Assembly (NCBI RefSeq): GCF_028728205.1 | Contig: NZ_JAQYUU010000003.1 | Span: 310,001-374,000, forward strand | Direction of reading: 5' to 3' | Source of the DNA: Clostridium sp. 'White wine YQ' | GTDB taxonomy: Bacteria > Bacillota > Clostridia > Clostridiales > Clostridiaceae | DNA length: 64,000 nucleotides | Shown here: positions 1 through 8,524 of the stretch, piece by piece | How positions within the stretch are numbered: the stretch's first letter is position 1 | Layout: the number at the start of each line of letters is the position of its first letter | Notes under the pieces: model-generated | Told to the model about the DNA's origin: nothing | Databases searched by the model: none | Seen by the model: only the letters and a program-made list of their open reading frames with translations | Program-made: the position numbers and the translations under genes

Positions 1-1253
1 GCTCCGCTTTCAGTTTGTCTTGCTTGATCTTCTGCTGTTTTAGATATTTCTTCTACCGCATTTGCAACTTCATCAGTAGCTGTAGCCACTTGAGTCGCAG
101 TATTAGACAATGCATCTGATGAGCTAACTATAACATCATTAGAATCCTTAATTTCTTTAATTAATCCGCTAATGCTATCAACCATTTCATTAAAGCCATT
201 AGCTATTTGACCAAATTCATCATTTCTATCTAATATCTTTCCATCTATAGGTGCATCCTTTAAATTTCCACCAGCAGCTAAGCTAATTTTCTTTTTAATA
301 TTAACTAATGGGTTTGTTATATATTGAGCTAATTTATATGATACATATACTGCCAATAATAATATGAAAAATACTATTGATACTATTGTCCATATTAATG
401 AAGTAACCCCTTTATTAGCTGCAGAAGAATCCATTTCTACTACAAGCCCCCAGTTTGCTATTTCAATTGGTTCATATGCTGCTAGAACTTTCGTTCCATT
501 ATTATCATACTCAACAGTTCCTTGTTGTTTTTTAATAACATTTTGAACTGGTAATAACTTTGAATAGTCAGAAGTTTTTTCTACTAAACTTTTATCTTTA
601 TGTGCAATAACTTTCCCTGTTTTATCTACTATGAACGCCTGTCCATCATGTCCTTTCATTGCATCTGTAACAATATCACTAAATTTATCAAGACTCATAT
701 TTGCATTCAATACACCAATAACTTTATTATCTTTTTTTACAGGTGCATAGCAAACAACTATTGGCTTATTAGTTGATTTTGAAATTAATACATCTGAAAA
801 ACCAGATTGACCATTCATTCCAGCTTTAAAGTAATCTCTATCAGATCTATCTCCTAATTTATCCTTACCTAAGGAATTATACACTTGCATCCCGTTAGGA
901 CCAACAATTCCTGCATCTGAGAATATCGGATTTTCTTTAAGCAGTTCTTTCACATAAGCATCAGCTTTATCAAAATCCATGGATTGTACACTCTCAGAAC
1001 TTGCAACAATATTTACAACACCTAGTGCCTTTTCTAGTGCGGCATTACTCTGCCCAATTATTAAATCAGCATTCATTAATTGAGTATCAGAAACATTACT
1101 TTTAACTTGCATAACATTTTTCACACCTAAATATCCATTAGATGCTACAAGTGGTATCAATGTTAATGCAATTATTAATAAAGTAACTTTAAGCCTAAAG
1201 CTTTGTTCTTTAACATTTACATTCATGTTGATTTTTAGCTTTTTTCCTTCCAT
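1..1253 (-). CDS. Methyl-accepting chemotaxis protein, C-terminus cut by window edge
   Basis: Membrane chemoreceptor that would relay ligand binding to CheA/CheW. About 417 codons are present, starting MEGKKLKINM behind a GGGGGTAAG ribosome site. A transmembrane helix lies near residues 20-42. An extracellular double-Cache-like sensor follows to about residue 280 (DRDYFKAGMNGQ and VIGVLNANMSLDKF are typical Cache strings). A second helix is near 284-307, then HAMP to about 365. The methylated helical hairpin has just begun (many Ala/Thr/Ser heptads) when the sequence ends at base 1. The ligand cannot be told; dCache receptors often bind amino acids or organic acids. It is divergent from the ABC exporter genes and no chemotaxis genes are adjacent. 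The 3' part lies outside the window. Confidence 0.93.
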   Translation of the reverse strand, partial: MEGKKLKINMNVNVKEQSFRLKVTLLIIALTLIPLVASNGYLGVKNVMQVKSNVSDTQLMNADLIIGQSNAALEKALGVVNIVASSESVQSMDFDKADAYVKELLKENPIFSDAGIVGPNGMQVYNSLGKDKLGDRSDRDYFKAGMNGQSGFSDVLISKSTNKPIVVCYAPVKKDNKVIGVLNANMSLDKFSDIVTDAMKGHDGQAFIVDKTGKVIAHKDKSLVEKTSDYSKLLPVQNVIKKQQGTVEYDNNGTKVLAAYEPIEIANWGLVVEMDSSAANKGVTSLIWTIVSIVFFILLLAVYVSYKLAQYITNPLVNIKKKISLAAGGNLKDAPIDGKILDRNDEFGQIANGFNEMVDSISGLIKEIKDSNDVIVSSSDALSNTATQVATATDEVANAVEEISKTAEDQARQTESG

Positions 1254-1603
1254 GAATCTTACCCCCACATAATTATTGTTAAACTTTTGTCTAATATTTT
1301 TTTCGACAAAAATTCTGCTTTCTTTACATATTCCTACAAATATATGTAAATAATATTATTTCCCTTATTAAATTATCAATTTGAAAATTACACCCTTTAA
1401 CTAATATATTTTTTTAATTTCAACTGTTAAACCTAGAATTCTTATAGGTTTACGGTTATTTTACAACCCTTTTATATTGCATTTTATAAATATTTTATTA
1501 TTAGTTTAGAAATATTTAATAATTGCTTTAAATATCATTTATACTTACCTCTTACAATATAACTATGGTTTTAAAACAGAAAAATTTTGGAGGTTTTTAT
1601 TAT
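1254..1603. other. 350-bp divergent intergenic region, chemoreceptor / ABC exporter
   Basis: No gene is seen here. It must hold the promoters of the chemoreceptor (minus) and the exporter operon (plus), but I cannot assign convincing -35/-10 pairs to either. A perfect 8-bp inverted repeat (TAAACCTA and TAGGTTTA, 9-bp spacer) lies at 1428-1452 and could be an operator. The rest is very AT-rich. Confidence 0.6.
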
Positions 1604-2812
1604 ATGAAAAAGAAATTAATTACTTGGATTATCATTGTAGTTGTTGTTGGTGGAATAATAACTGTTGGTACCTTAGGAAGAAAAAATAAGAATAATTTAG
1701 TAAGTGTAAAAACATCAACAGCCTCTCAAGGAGAAATTAAGGCTTATCTTTCAACTACAGCTACTATAAAATCAAAGAATAGTAAAGATTATTTTCCTAT
1801 TCAAGGACAAGTTAAGAAAGTAAATGTAAAAGTAGGTGACTCCGTTACAAAGGGACAAGTTTTAGCTGAGTTTGATGTGGCTGACCCAAATGCAGCCGTT
1901 AAACAAGCACAATTAGCATATGATAATGCTGTACTTACTAAACAAAACCAAATAAATAGCAATAATGATGCTAAGAACAGCATTGCAGATATTGATAACC
2001 AGATTTCAAATATTGATAAACAAATAGAAACATTAAAAAACAATCCTTCACAAGCTGCTCAAGTTACTCAGCTAGAAAATCAAAAAGCAACACTAATGAA
2101 TAAAAAAGACTCATTAAAGGTTCCATTTTCAAATGAACAATTAAAACAATCAGATAATAATATAGCTCTTCAAAAAATATCTTTAGATACTGCTAATGCT
2201 AATCTTTCAAAGAGCAAAAATACAATTGTTGCTGATTTTGATGGAGTAGTAACTGCTGTAAACCTAACTGAAGGTGCCACTTCTTCAATGGCTACTCAAC
2301 CAGCTATTACTATACAGGATGTTAATAATTTGAAAGCTGTTATGTCTGTAGGCAAATATGATGCTTCTAAAATTAAAATAGGACAAGATGCTGTAATTAA
2401 GAATGGTCAATCAGAATTAAAAGGAAAGGTATCTTTCATAGCTCCTACAGCTGAAAAAACTGCTTCTCCTACTGGATCTGATACTACTCTAAATGTAGAA
2501 ATTGACATCACAGATAAACCTGACGGATTAAGGATCGACTTCGATACTGATGTTGATGTGCTATTAGGTAAAGTCAATAATGTTATTAAAGTTCCTGCCG
2601 AAAGTATTGTTACTGATAAAACTGGTAAAACTTTTATATACACAGTAGCGAATAATAAGGTTGTTGAAAAAGATGTAACTCTTGGTCTTCAATCAGATAT
2701 GGAAGCTCAAATAGTTAACGGTGTACAAGATGGTGACAAGGTTATATTAAATCCAAGTGGGGATATAAAAACAGGTGAACTAGTTAAAGATTCTACAGGA
2801 GATGGTAAATAA
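1604..2812 (+). CDS. HlyD/MacA-family efflux adaptor subunit (YknX-like)
   Basis: Membrane-anchored adaptor of an ABC exporter of the MacAB/YknXYZ type, linking the permease to the outside of the cell. An upstream in-frame ATG at 1565 has no ribosome site; the ATG at 1604 follows GGAGG (1589-1593) at proper spacing, giving 402 residues. One N-terminal helix (about 5-22) is followed by the first lipoyl half (VNVKVGDSVTKGQVLAEFDV). A Gln/Asn-rich coiled-coil hairpin covers about 100-200. The second lipoyl half (NTIVADFDGVVTAVNLTEGA) and beta-barrel/membrane-proximal domains follow. The stop codon overlaps the next start (TAATG), so translation is coupled to the ATPase. The substrate is unknown; antimicrobial peptides or macrolides are typical of the family. 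Confidence 0.92.
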   Translation: MKKKLITWIIIVVVVGGIITVGTLGRKNKNNLVSVKTSTASQGEIKAYLSTTATIKSKNSKDYFPIQGQVKKVNVKVGDSVTKGQVLAEFDVADPNAAVKQAQLAYDNAVLTKQNQINSNNDAKNSIADIDNQISNIDKQIETLKNNPSQAAQVTQLENQKATLMNKKDSLKVPFSNEQLKQSDNNIALQKISLDTANANLSKSKNTIVADFDGVVTAVNLTEGATSSMATQPAITIQDVNNLKAVMSVGKYDASKIKIGQDAVIKNGQSELKGKVSFIAPTAEKTASPTGSDTTLNVEIDITDKPDGLRIDFDTDVDVLLGKVNNVIKVPAESIVTDKTGKTFIYTVANNKVVEKDVTLGLQSDMEAQIVNGVQDGDKVILNPSGDIKTGELVKDSTGDGK

Positions 2813-3504
2813 TGATTGAAATCAAAGATGTGGTTAAAAGCTATGTTAATGGTGAAATTAACTTCAAAGCATTAAAAGGTATTGATTTAAAGATTGAAAA
2901 AGGAGAATTCACCTCTATAATGGGTCCTTCTGGTTCTGGGAAATCAACTATGATGAACATATTAGGCTGCTTAGATAGATTAGATGAAGGTTCTTATATT
3001 CTCAATGGAAAAAATGTTTCTAATTTAACTGATAATGAACTAGCTTTTATTAGAAATAAAGAAATTGGCTTCGTATTTCAAGCATTTAATCTACTACCGA
3101 GAATGACTATTTTAGAAAATGTCGAGCTACCTATGGCATATGCCGGAGTACCACTAAAAGAAAGAAGAGAAAAAGCTCTATCAGCATTAGATAAGGTTGG
3201 ACTAATTGATAGAATAAAACATAAGCCTAATGAGATTTCTGGAGGTCAGAAACAAAGAGTTGCAATTGCTCGTGCTATTGTTAACACACCTGCTGTAATT
3301 ATGGCAGACGAACCTACTGGAAATCTAGATACTAAGTCCTCAGTTGAAATAATGAAGATTTTTCAAGACTTAAACAATGAAGGTGCCACAATAATAATGG
3401 TTACCCATGAACCTGACATAGCAAACCATACTAAAAGAGTTGTTAGATTTAGAGATGGTCAAATAGTTGATGATTATGAAGTAAAGGATAGAATTATTCT
3501 ATAA
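2812..3504 (+). CDS. ABC transporter ATPase, MacB/LolD type (YknY-like)
   Basis: Nucleotide-binding subunit powering the FtsX-like permease encoded next. The 230 residues contain Walker A GPSGSGKST (about 39-46), Q-loop FVFQAFNL, signature SGGQKQ (about 143-148), Walker B VIMADEP followed by TGNLD, and the H-loop VTHE. The string GNLDTKSSVEIM is characteristic of the MacB/LolD branch. It starts on the last base of the adaptor stop codon and is followed 10 bp later by the permease gene, so the three form one operon. Nothing is missing from the catalytic set. Confidence 0.95.
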   Translation: MIEIKDVVKSYVNGEINFKALKGIDLKIEKGEFTSIMGPSGSGKSTMMNILGCLDRLDEGSYILNGKNVSNLTDNELAFIRNKEIGFVFQAFNLLPRMTILENVELPMAYAGVPLKERREKALSALDKVGLIDRIKHKPNEISGGQKQRVAIARAIVNTPAVIMADEPTGNLDTKSSVEIMKIFQDLNNEGATIIMVTHEPDIANHTKRVVRFRDGQIVDDYEVKDRIIL

Positions 3505-3514
3505 GGGTGCACGT

Positions 3515-4735
3515 ATGAATATATTAGCTAATTTAGTAGAAAACTTTAAAATGGCCTTAGATAGCATTATTTCAAATAAAATGCGCTCCTTTCTCACAAT
3601 GCTTGGGATAATCATAGGCATAAGTTCAGTTATAACCATAGTTTCACTTGGACAAGGTGGGCAAAACTCCATAACAGGTGAATTTGAAAAGTTTGGTTCC
3701 TCAACAGTAAATGTATCTATTGATTCTTCAAAGGCAGAACAAAGTGATCGTATTACTTATGAAGATATTAAGCAAATTAAAAACAAGGTAGATACTGTAA
3801 AATATGTTGCTCCTTTCGTTTCAAAATCTGGTGTCGCAATCTCTGATACTGAAAATAAAAGAGCAAACATTACTGGAACAAATACTGATGGTTTAACTAT
3901 TCAGAATTTAGAATTTTTGTATGGAAGGTCATTTAATGAAAGAGAATATTCTGAAGGTAAAAATGTTGTAATAATAGATGAGATAGCTGCTAAAGCTTTA
4001 TTTGGCTATAGTGATGCTACTGGAAAAACAATAAAAATAGGTTCATCACAATCTCCTATAAAGGCAACCATAATAGGGGTAACTTCTTCTCCTATGGCTT
4101 CTTTTGGTGGGATGAATAACCAAAGACCTGCAATGGTTTATGTTCCTGCTACTTTGCTTCAAAATATGTATTCTAATGAATTTTCAATTGATAGAATTAG
4201 TGTTATGGCAACTGATAAAAATTCAACTGAAGATGCTGGAATAGGTGCTAAAAACATACTGGAAAGCAGACATAATAATAGAGGTAAAGATATGTATATA
4301 GCAGAGAATGCTATTAGCCAAATAGACCAAATTAATAATGTACTTGGAATTTTCACAGCATTTATTGGAGCTGTTGCTGCTATATCTCTTATTGTAGGTG
4401 GAATAGGTGTTATGAATATAATGTTAGTATCAGTAACTGAAAGAACAAGAGAAATAGGTATAAGAAAAGCTATTGGTGCTACCACAGGTGCAATTCTACT
4501 TCAATTCTTAACTGAATCAGTAATAATATCACTTTTGGGTGGAATCATAGGCATGATAATTGGAATTGCAGGCGCATATGGAATAGGTCAGTTTGCTAAT
4601 ATTACTCCTTCGTTGTCTCCAATTGTTATTATAGGTGCAATATTATTCTCCTCTGCAGTTGGTATATTCTTTGGAATTTACCCAGCTAGAAAAGCTGCTA
4701 GCTTAGACCCTATAGATGCACTACGATATGAATAA
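3515..4735 (+). CDS. ABC transporter permease, MacB/FtsX family (YknZ-like)
   Basis: Membrane subunit of the exporter, 406 residues. Topology is typical: one helix near residues 22-45 (MRSFLTMLGIIIGISSVITI), a large extracytoplasmic MacB_PCD domain to about 265, then three helices in the FtsX domain, including GGIGVMNIMLVSVTERTREI and the terminal YPARKAASLDPIDALRYE. Members couple ATP hydrolysis to extraction of substrates from the outer membrane leaflet (mechanotransmission) rather than classic alternating access. The gene is last in the three-gene transporter block; a hairpin at 4799 separates it from the kinase gene. The two-component system after it probably controls this exporter. Confidence 0.94.
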   Translation: MNILANLVENFKMALDSIISNKMRSFLTMLGIIIGISSVITIVSLGQGGQNSITGEFEKFGSSTVNVSIDSSKAEQSDRITYEDIKQIKNKVDTVKYVAPFVSKSGVAISDTENKRANITGTNTDGLTIQNLEFLYGRSFNEREYSEGKNVVIIDEIAAKALFGYSDATGKTIKIGSSQSPIKATIIGVTSSPMASFGGMNNQRPAMVYVPATLLQNMYSNEFSIDRISVMATDKNSTEDAGIGAKNILESRHNNRGKDMYIAENAISQIDQINNVLGIFTAFIGAVAAISLIVGGIGVMNIMLVSVTERTREIGIRKAIGATTGAILLQFLTESVIISLLGGIIGMIIGIAGAYGIGQFANITPSLSPIVIIGAILFSSAVGIFFGIYPARKAASLDPIDALRYE

Positions 4736-4798
4736 CCCTTTGTCTTTAATTGTATATACCCTTGTGATAATATAAATATAATATTTACTTAAAACTTA

Positions 4799-4832
4799 AT
4801 GAGCAAGTCTATCTAGTCTTGCTCATTTTTCT
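4799..4832 (+). terminator. Hairpin with T-tract between exporter and two-component genes
   Basis: ATGAGCAAG (4799-4807) pairs with CTTGCTCAT (4818-4826) across a 10-nt loop, followed by TTTTTC. It would end or attenuate transcription of the exporter operon just before the kinase gene. Confidence 0.75.
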
Positions 4833-4859
4833 AAGCAACTTGAATGGAGGAAGCTTACA

Positions 4860-6311
4860 ATGTCTATTAAGTCACGATTAAAATTTAGCTACGTAGCTAT
4901 GCTACTTATACCTTTTATTCTTATAATATTTATTAGTAATGTTTTTGTATCTTATACTACTGAAAGTTCAAAGTATAACTTAAGTGGTAATACTGCAATA
5001 AACAGTGCAGCTATATTTGGTAAGATCATTTCATCAAATACTAAGCTTTTGAAAAAGGTAAATAATCAACTTCTTGATAATCCGGATAAATTCTTAGATA
5101 AAGACTACCTTCTTCAACTAGAAAGAAGCGTTGATTTTAATTATTCAGGAATAATCGTTAGGAAAAATGATGAAATAGTATATTCTTCTGACTATATAAA
5201 AGATATTATAAATAGCCCATCATTACCTCCATTTAAATCAGATGTAATTAACAAGAGCAATAAAGACATACACATTTTGAGTCAGCAAGATTTTTATTTT
5301 AAAGATGGCAGCCAAGGAAGTTTATTTTATGTTGTGAACATGGACGATTTTAAAGATATGCTTGCTCGAAATGCTATTATTGTAGTAGTTTCCGCACTAA
5401 TTATTCTAATTCTTACTAATGGAATATTAACCTATCTTACATCTAAAAGTATACTTATTCCTTTAAAGGAACTAGAGAATGCAGCAAATAAAATAAAACT
5501 AGGTGACTTAGATTATAAGATAAATATTTCCACTAAGGATGAAATAGGCGAAGTAGGAAATTCCTTTGAAGAAATGCGCATGCAACTTAAAGAATCACTC
5601 GAATTACAGAACCAATACGAGGAAAATAGAAAAGAGCTAATCTCAAGTATATCTCATGATTTAAAAACTCCTATTACATCCATAAAGGGGTACATTGAAG
5701 GAATACGAGATGGAGTTGCAGATACTCCTGAAAAAATGAATAAATATATTACAACTATATATACTAAAGCAACTTATATGGATAGCTTAATTAATGATTT
5801 ATTTCTATTCTCTAAGCTTGATTTAGGAAGAGAAGCTTTTAACTTTCAAATGGTTGATATACGAAATTATATAAATGATTGTGTTGAAGAAATTAATTTC
5901 GATCTTGACCATTCCTTAATTGATTTAACTTCCAAAGTTCCTAAGACTCCAATCTTAGTAAATATTGATGTTCATCAAGTTAAGAGAACAATTATGAATA
6001 TAGTTGGGAACTCTATAAAATATAAATCTAATGAAAAGTTATTAATAGACATAATTGTAACGGAAAACTCTGATTATGCTGTTATTGAAATAAGAGATAA
6101 CGGCAAAGGAATCGATACAGAAGCCTTACCTTATATTTTTGACAGATTCTATAGAGCAGATTCCTCTAGAGAAACTTCTATTGGCGGAAGTGGACTAGGC
6201 CTCGCTATAGCAAAAAAAATAATAGAAGAACATGAAGGTTCTATATGGGCTGAAAGCACCCCTGATAAAGGTACCTCTATCTTCTTTTCCTTAAAAAAGT
6301 ATGAACAATAA
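4860..6311 (+). CDS. Sensor histidine kinase
   Basis: Membrane histidine kinase of 483 residues that should phosphorylate the response regulator encoded 22 bp downstream. Two transmembrane helices (about 12-34 and 172-195) bracket an extracytoplasmic domain of roughly 135 residues. HAMP follows (about 195-250), then the HisKA H-box SSISHDLKTPITSI with the phosphoacceptor at His266. The HATPase domain has the N-box NIVGNSIKYK, G1 DNGKGI, F-box FDRFYRADSS and G2 GGSGLGLA. The ATG follows GGAGG at 4846. It is paralogous to the kinase at 11832-13019 (shared YEENRK, SHDLKTPITSI and DLFLFSKLD strings). The stimulus is unknown; neighbours suggest envelope stress or an exported toxic compound. Confidence 0.94.
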   Translation: MSIKSRLKFSYVAMLLIPFILIIFISNVFVSYTTESSKYNLSGNTAINSAAIFGKIISSNTKLLKKVNNQLLDNPDKFLDKDYLLQLERSVDFNYSGIIVRKNDEIVYSSDYIKDIINSPSLPPFKSDVINKSNKDIHILSQQDFYFKDGSQGSLFYVVNMDDFKDMLARNAIIVVVSALIILILTNGILTYLTSKSILIPLKELENAANKIKLGDLDYKINISTKDEIGEVGNSFEEMRMQLKESLELQNQYEENRKELISSISHDLKTPITSIKGYIEGIRDGVADTPEKMNKYITTIYTKATYMDSLINDLFLFSKLDLGREAFNFQMVDIRNYINDCVEEINFDLDHSLIDLTSKVPKTPILVNIDVHQVKRTIMNIVGNSIKYKSNEKLLIDIIVTENSDYAVIEIRDNGKGIDTEALPYIFDRFYRADSSRETSIGGSGLGLAIAKKIIEEHEGSIWAESTPDKGTSIFFSLKKYEQ

Positions 6312-6333
6312 ACTTATTTAAATGGAGGTCACT

Positions 6334-7026
6334 ATGAAAAAGATATTAATAATAGAGGATGATATAAGTATTGCTGAATTAGAAATGGACTATCTTGAGA
6401 TAAATGGATTTCAGGTTGAAATAGAAAATAACGGAGCTAAAGGACTTATAAAGGCTGAAAATGAAGATTATGATTTAATAATTTTAGATTTAATGCTTCC
6501 AAATATAAGTGGTTTTGAAATATGCAAGAAAATTAGAGCTAAAAAAGAGGTTCCTATTATCATAGTATCTGCAAAAAAAGAAGATGTTGATAAAATGCGT
6601 GGTTTGGGCTTAGGAGCAGATGATTATATGACTAAGCCTTTTAGTCCTACTGAACTAATCGCAAGAGTAAAAGCTCATATTGCAAGATATGAAAGATTGA
6701 TAGATAAAGATAAGGTATCAAATAAAGATATAATTGAAATTAGAGGTATATCAATTGCAAAGCCCTCTAGAAAGGTATATATAAATGGAAAGGAAGTTGA
6801 ATTTACATCTAAAGAATTCGATTTGCTACTTCTTTTAATAAGCAACCCTGATAGAGTTTTTTCAAAAGAAGAACTATTTGAAAGAATATGGGGGCTCGAT
6901 GCAATAGGTGGAATCGCTACAGTAACGGTGCATATTAGAAAAATCAGAGAGAAAATTGAGTTTAACCCATCTGACCCAGAGTATATAGAGACTATATGGG
7001 GTGTTGGCTATAGATTTGGGAAATAA
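6334..7026 (+). CDS. OmpR/PhoB-family response regulator
   Basis: DNA-binding partner of the preceding kinase. The track-length frame opens at 6322, but GGAGG at 6324-6328 places the start at 6334, giving MKKILIIEDD and 230 residues. The receiver domain (about 1-115) has acidic pocket E8/D9/D10, phosphoacceptor Asp52 and the KPFSP lysine loop. The winged helix (about 130-228) contains FTSKEFDLLLLL and the terminal IETIWGVGYRFGK. It likely regulates the exporter operon at 1604-4735. It is closely related to the regulator at 11127-11816. Confidence 0.95.
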   Translation: MKKILIIEDDISIAELEMDYLEINGFQVEIENNGAKGLIKAENEDYDLIILDLMLPNISGFEICKKIRAKKEVPIIIVSAKKEDVDKMRGLGLGADDYMTKPFSPTELIARVKAHIARYERLIDKDKVSNKDIIEIRGISIAKPSRKVYINGKEVEFTSKEFDLLLLLISNPDRVFSKEELFERIWGLDAIGGIATVTVHIRKIREKIEFNPSDPEYIETIWGVGYRFGK

Positions 7027-7030
7027 TAAT

Positions 7031-7075
7031 AACTCTTTTAGTCCTTAGTTATATAGACTAAAAGAGTTTTTTATT
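7031..7075. terminator. Bidirectional rho-independent terminator
   Basis: AACTCTTTTAGTC (7031-7043) pairs with GACTAAAAGAGTT (7056-7068), followed by a T-run on the plus strand and preceded by A-rich sequence on the other. It sits between the convergent response regulator and CNNM/CorC genes. Confidence 0.88.
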
Positions 7076-8381
7076 ATTCAGTAACTTCTCCTGCAGATAC
7101 TTTCTTAATTAAAATAGAACTTACCCTTCTATTATCACATTCTGTTACTATAAAATCGTACCCTTTTAAAGTTACCTTAAGGTTAACCTCAGGATATGAA
7201 TCTAATTGAGAAAATACCCATCCGCCAATAGTATCAATATTTTCTTCATTAATCTCAGTTCCTAATAAATCATTGATATCTTCAATCAATACTTTCCCAT
7301 CAACTAGATAGCTATCCTCTTCTATTTTTATTATTTCATCACTTTCTTCGTCAAATTCATCTTGAATTTCTCCAACAATCTCTTCAAGAATGTCTTCTAT
7401 GGTTATTAGTCCTGCTGTTCCTCCATACTCATCTATAATAATTGCCATTTGTTCTTTTTCTTTCTGAAACATTTTAAACAAAACACTTATAGACATGGAT
7501 TCAGGGACAAATTTTATCTCCCGTATAATGCTCTCTATATCTTCACTCTTTCCTTCTATTTTCTGCTTATATAAATCCTTGATATGTATAAATCCTATAA
7601 CATTATCCTTACTGTCTCTACAGGCAGGATATCTAGTTAATTGTTCTTCTAAACATGTTTGTATTATCTCCTCAAATGAGTCTTCCAAGAAAATGCAAGC
7701 CATATCAGTACGTGGTATCATTATTTCCTTAACAGTTTTCTCTGAAAAATCAAATATATTATCTAGAAAAGTTAACTCTGTTTTATCTATTAGTCCATGC
7801 TTATAACTTTCTTCTACTAATATTTTTATCTCCTCATCTGTATGAGCAGCCTCATGTTCATGAACTTGAGAGATTCCAAATATTTTTAATACTAAAGTAG
7901 TGCTGTGGTTAAATGCCCACATAATTGGGTAGCTGATTTTATAGAACATAATTAGTGGAAATGCAGTATGCATTGCTATACTTTCCGCACTAATAATAGC
8001 TAGAGATTTAGGTGCAAGTTCTCCAAGAACTATATGAAAACCAGTTATTATTGCAAATCCAAGTATAAATGAAATTGAGTGAACTGTAACTTCTGATAAG
8101 TTAAATAACTTAAATAAAGGTGCTAACATTTCTGCAACTGCAGGCTCCCCTACCCAGCCTAAACCTAGCGATGCTAAAGTTATTCCAAGCTGACACGCTG
8201 ATAAATAAGAATTAAGATCATTTACTACCTTTTGAGTATCTTTTGCTTTTTTATCCCCTTCTAAAACTAAGGTATCTATTCTTGATTTTCTTACCTTCAC
8301 CATGGCAAATTCCGTTGCAACAAAAAAGCCATTCATAGCTACTAATAAAAGTACAACTATGATATTAAATAAAATAATCAT
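7074..8381 (-). CDS. CNNM/CorC (HlyC/TlyC-like) family membrane protein with CBS pair
   Basis: Integral membrane protein of the UPF0053/CNNM-CorC family, whose studied members export Mg2+ or confer Mg/Co resistance; 'hemolysin' labels for this family are historical. GGAAGGGG lies 8 nt before the ATG at 8381, so I prefer it over the ATG at 8399, giving 435 residues. The DUF21/CNNM domain with about four helices covers residues 1-190 (GWVGEPAVAEML, GELAPKSLAI). A tandem CBS pair (about 200-330) contains VKEIMIPRTDM and IIDEYGGTAGLITIEDILEE. A CorC C-terminal domain covers 345-430 (GGWVFSQL). It is monocistronic and convergent with the two-component genes. Confidence 0.9.
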   Translation of the reverse strand: MIILFNIIVVLLLVAMNGFFVATEFAMVKVRKSRIDTLVLEGDKKAKDTQKVVNDLNSYLSACQLGITLASLGLGWVGEPAVAEMLAPLFKLFNLSEVTVHSISFILGFAIITGFHIVLGELAPKSLAIISAESIAMHTAFPLIMFYKISYPIMWAFNHSTTLVLKIFGISQVHEHEAAHTDEEIKILVEESYKHGLIDKTELTFLDNIFDFSEKTVKEIMIPRTDMACIFLEDSFEEIIQTCLEEQLTRYPACRDSKDNVIGFIHIKDLYKQKIEGKSEDIESIIREIKFVPESMSISVLFKMFQKEKEQMAIIIDEYGGTAGLITIEDILEEIVGEIQDEFDEESDEIIKIEEDSYLVDGKVLIEDINDLLGTEINEENIDTIGGWVFSQLDSYPEVNLKVTLKGYDFIVTECDNRRVSSILIKKVSAGEVTE

Positions 8382-8485
8382 GTACTTTTCCCCTTCCATA
8401 GTGAGATTATATTAAGATAGATTATATCATATTTATTAACCCTCATAATTATATATTATCTCATAAATTTAAATATTATATTAAT

Positions 8486-8524
8486 AGAGGATAAAGTTTT
8501 AACTTTATCCTCTTAAATTGTTTT
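8486..8524 (-). terminator. Probable terminator of the multicopper oxidase gene
   Basis: AGAGGATAAAG (8486-8496) pairs perfectly with CTTTATCCTCT (8503-8513) around a 6-nt loop, just past the oxidase stop. The T-run on the minus strand is weak, so termination may be partial. Confidence 0.55.

Noticed and set aside
364..546. 60-residue plus-strand frame
   Set aside because: It lies opposite the well-supported chemoreceptor frame and has no ribosome site; a shadow.
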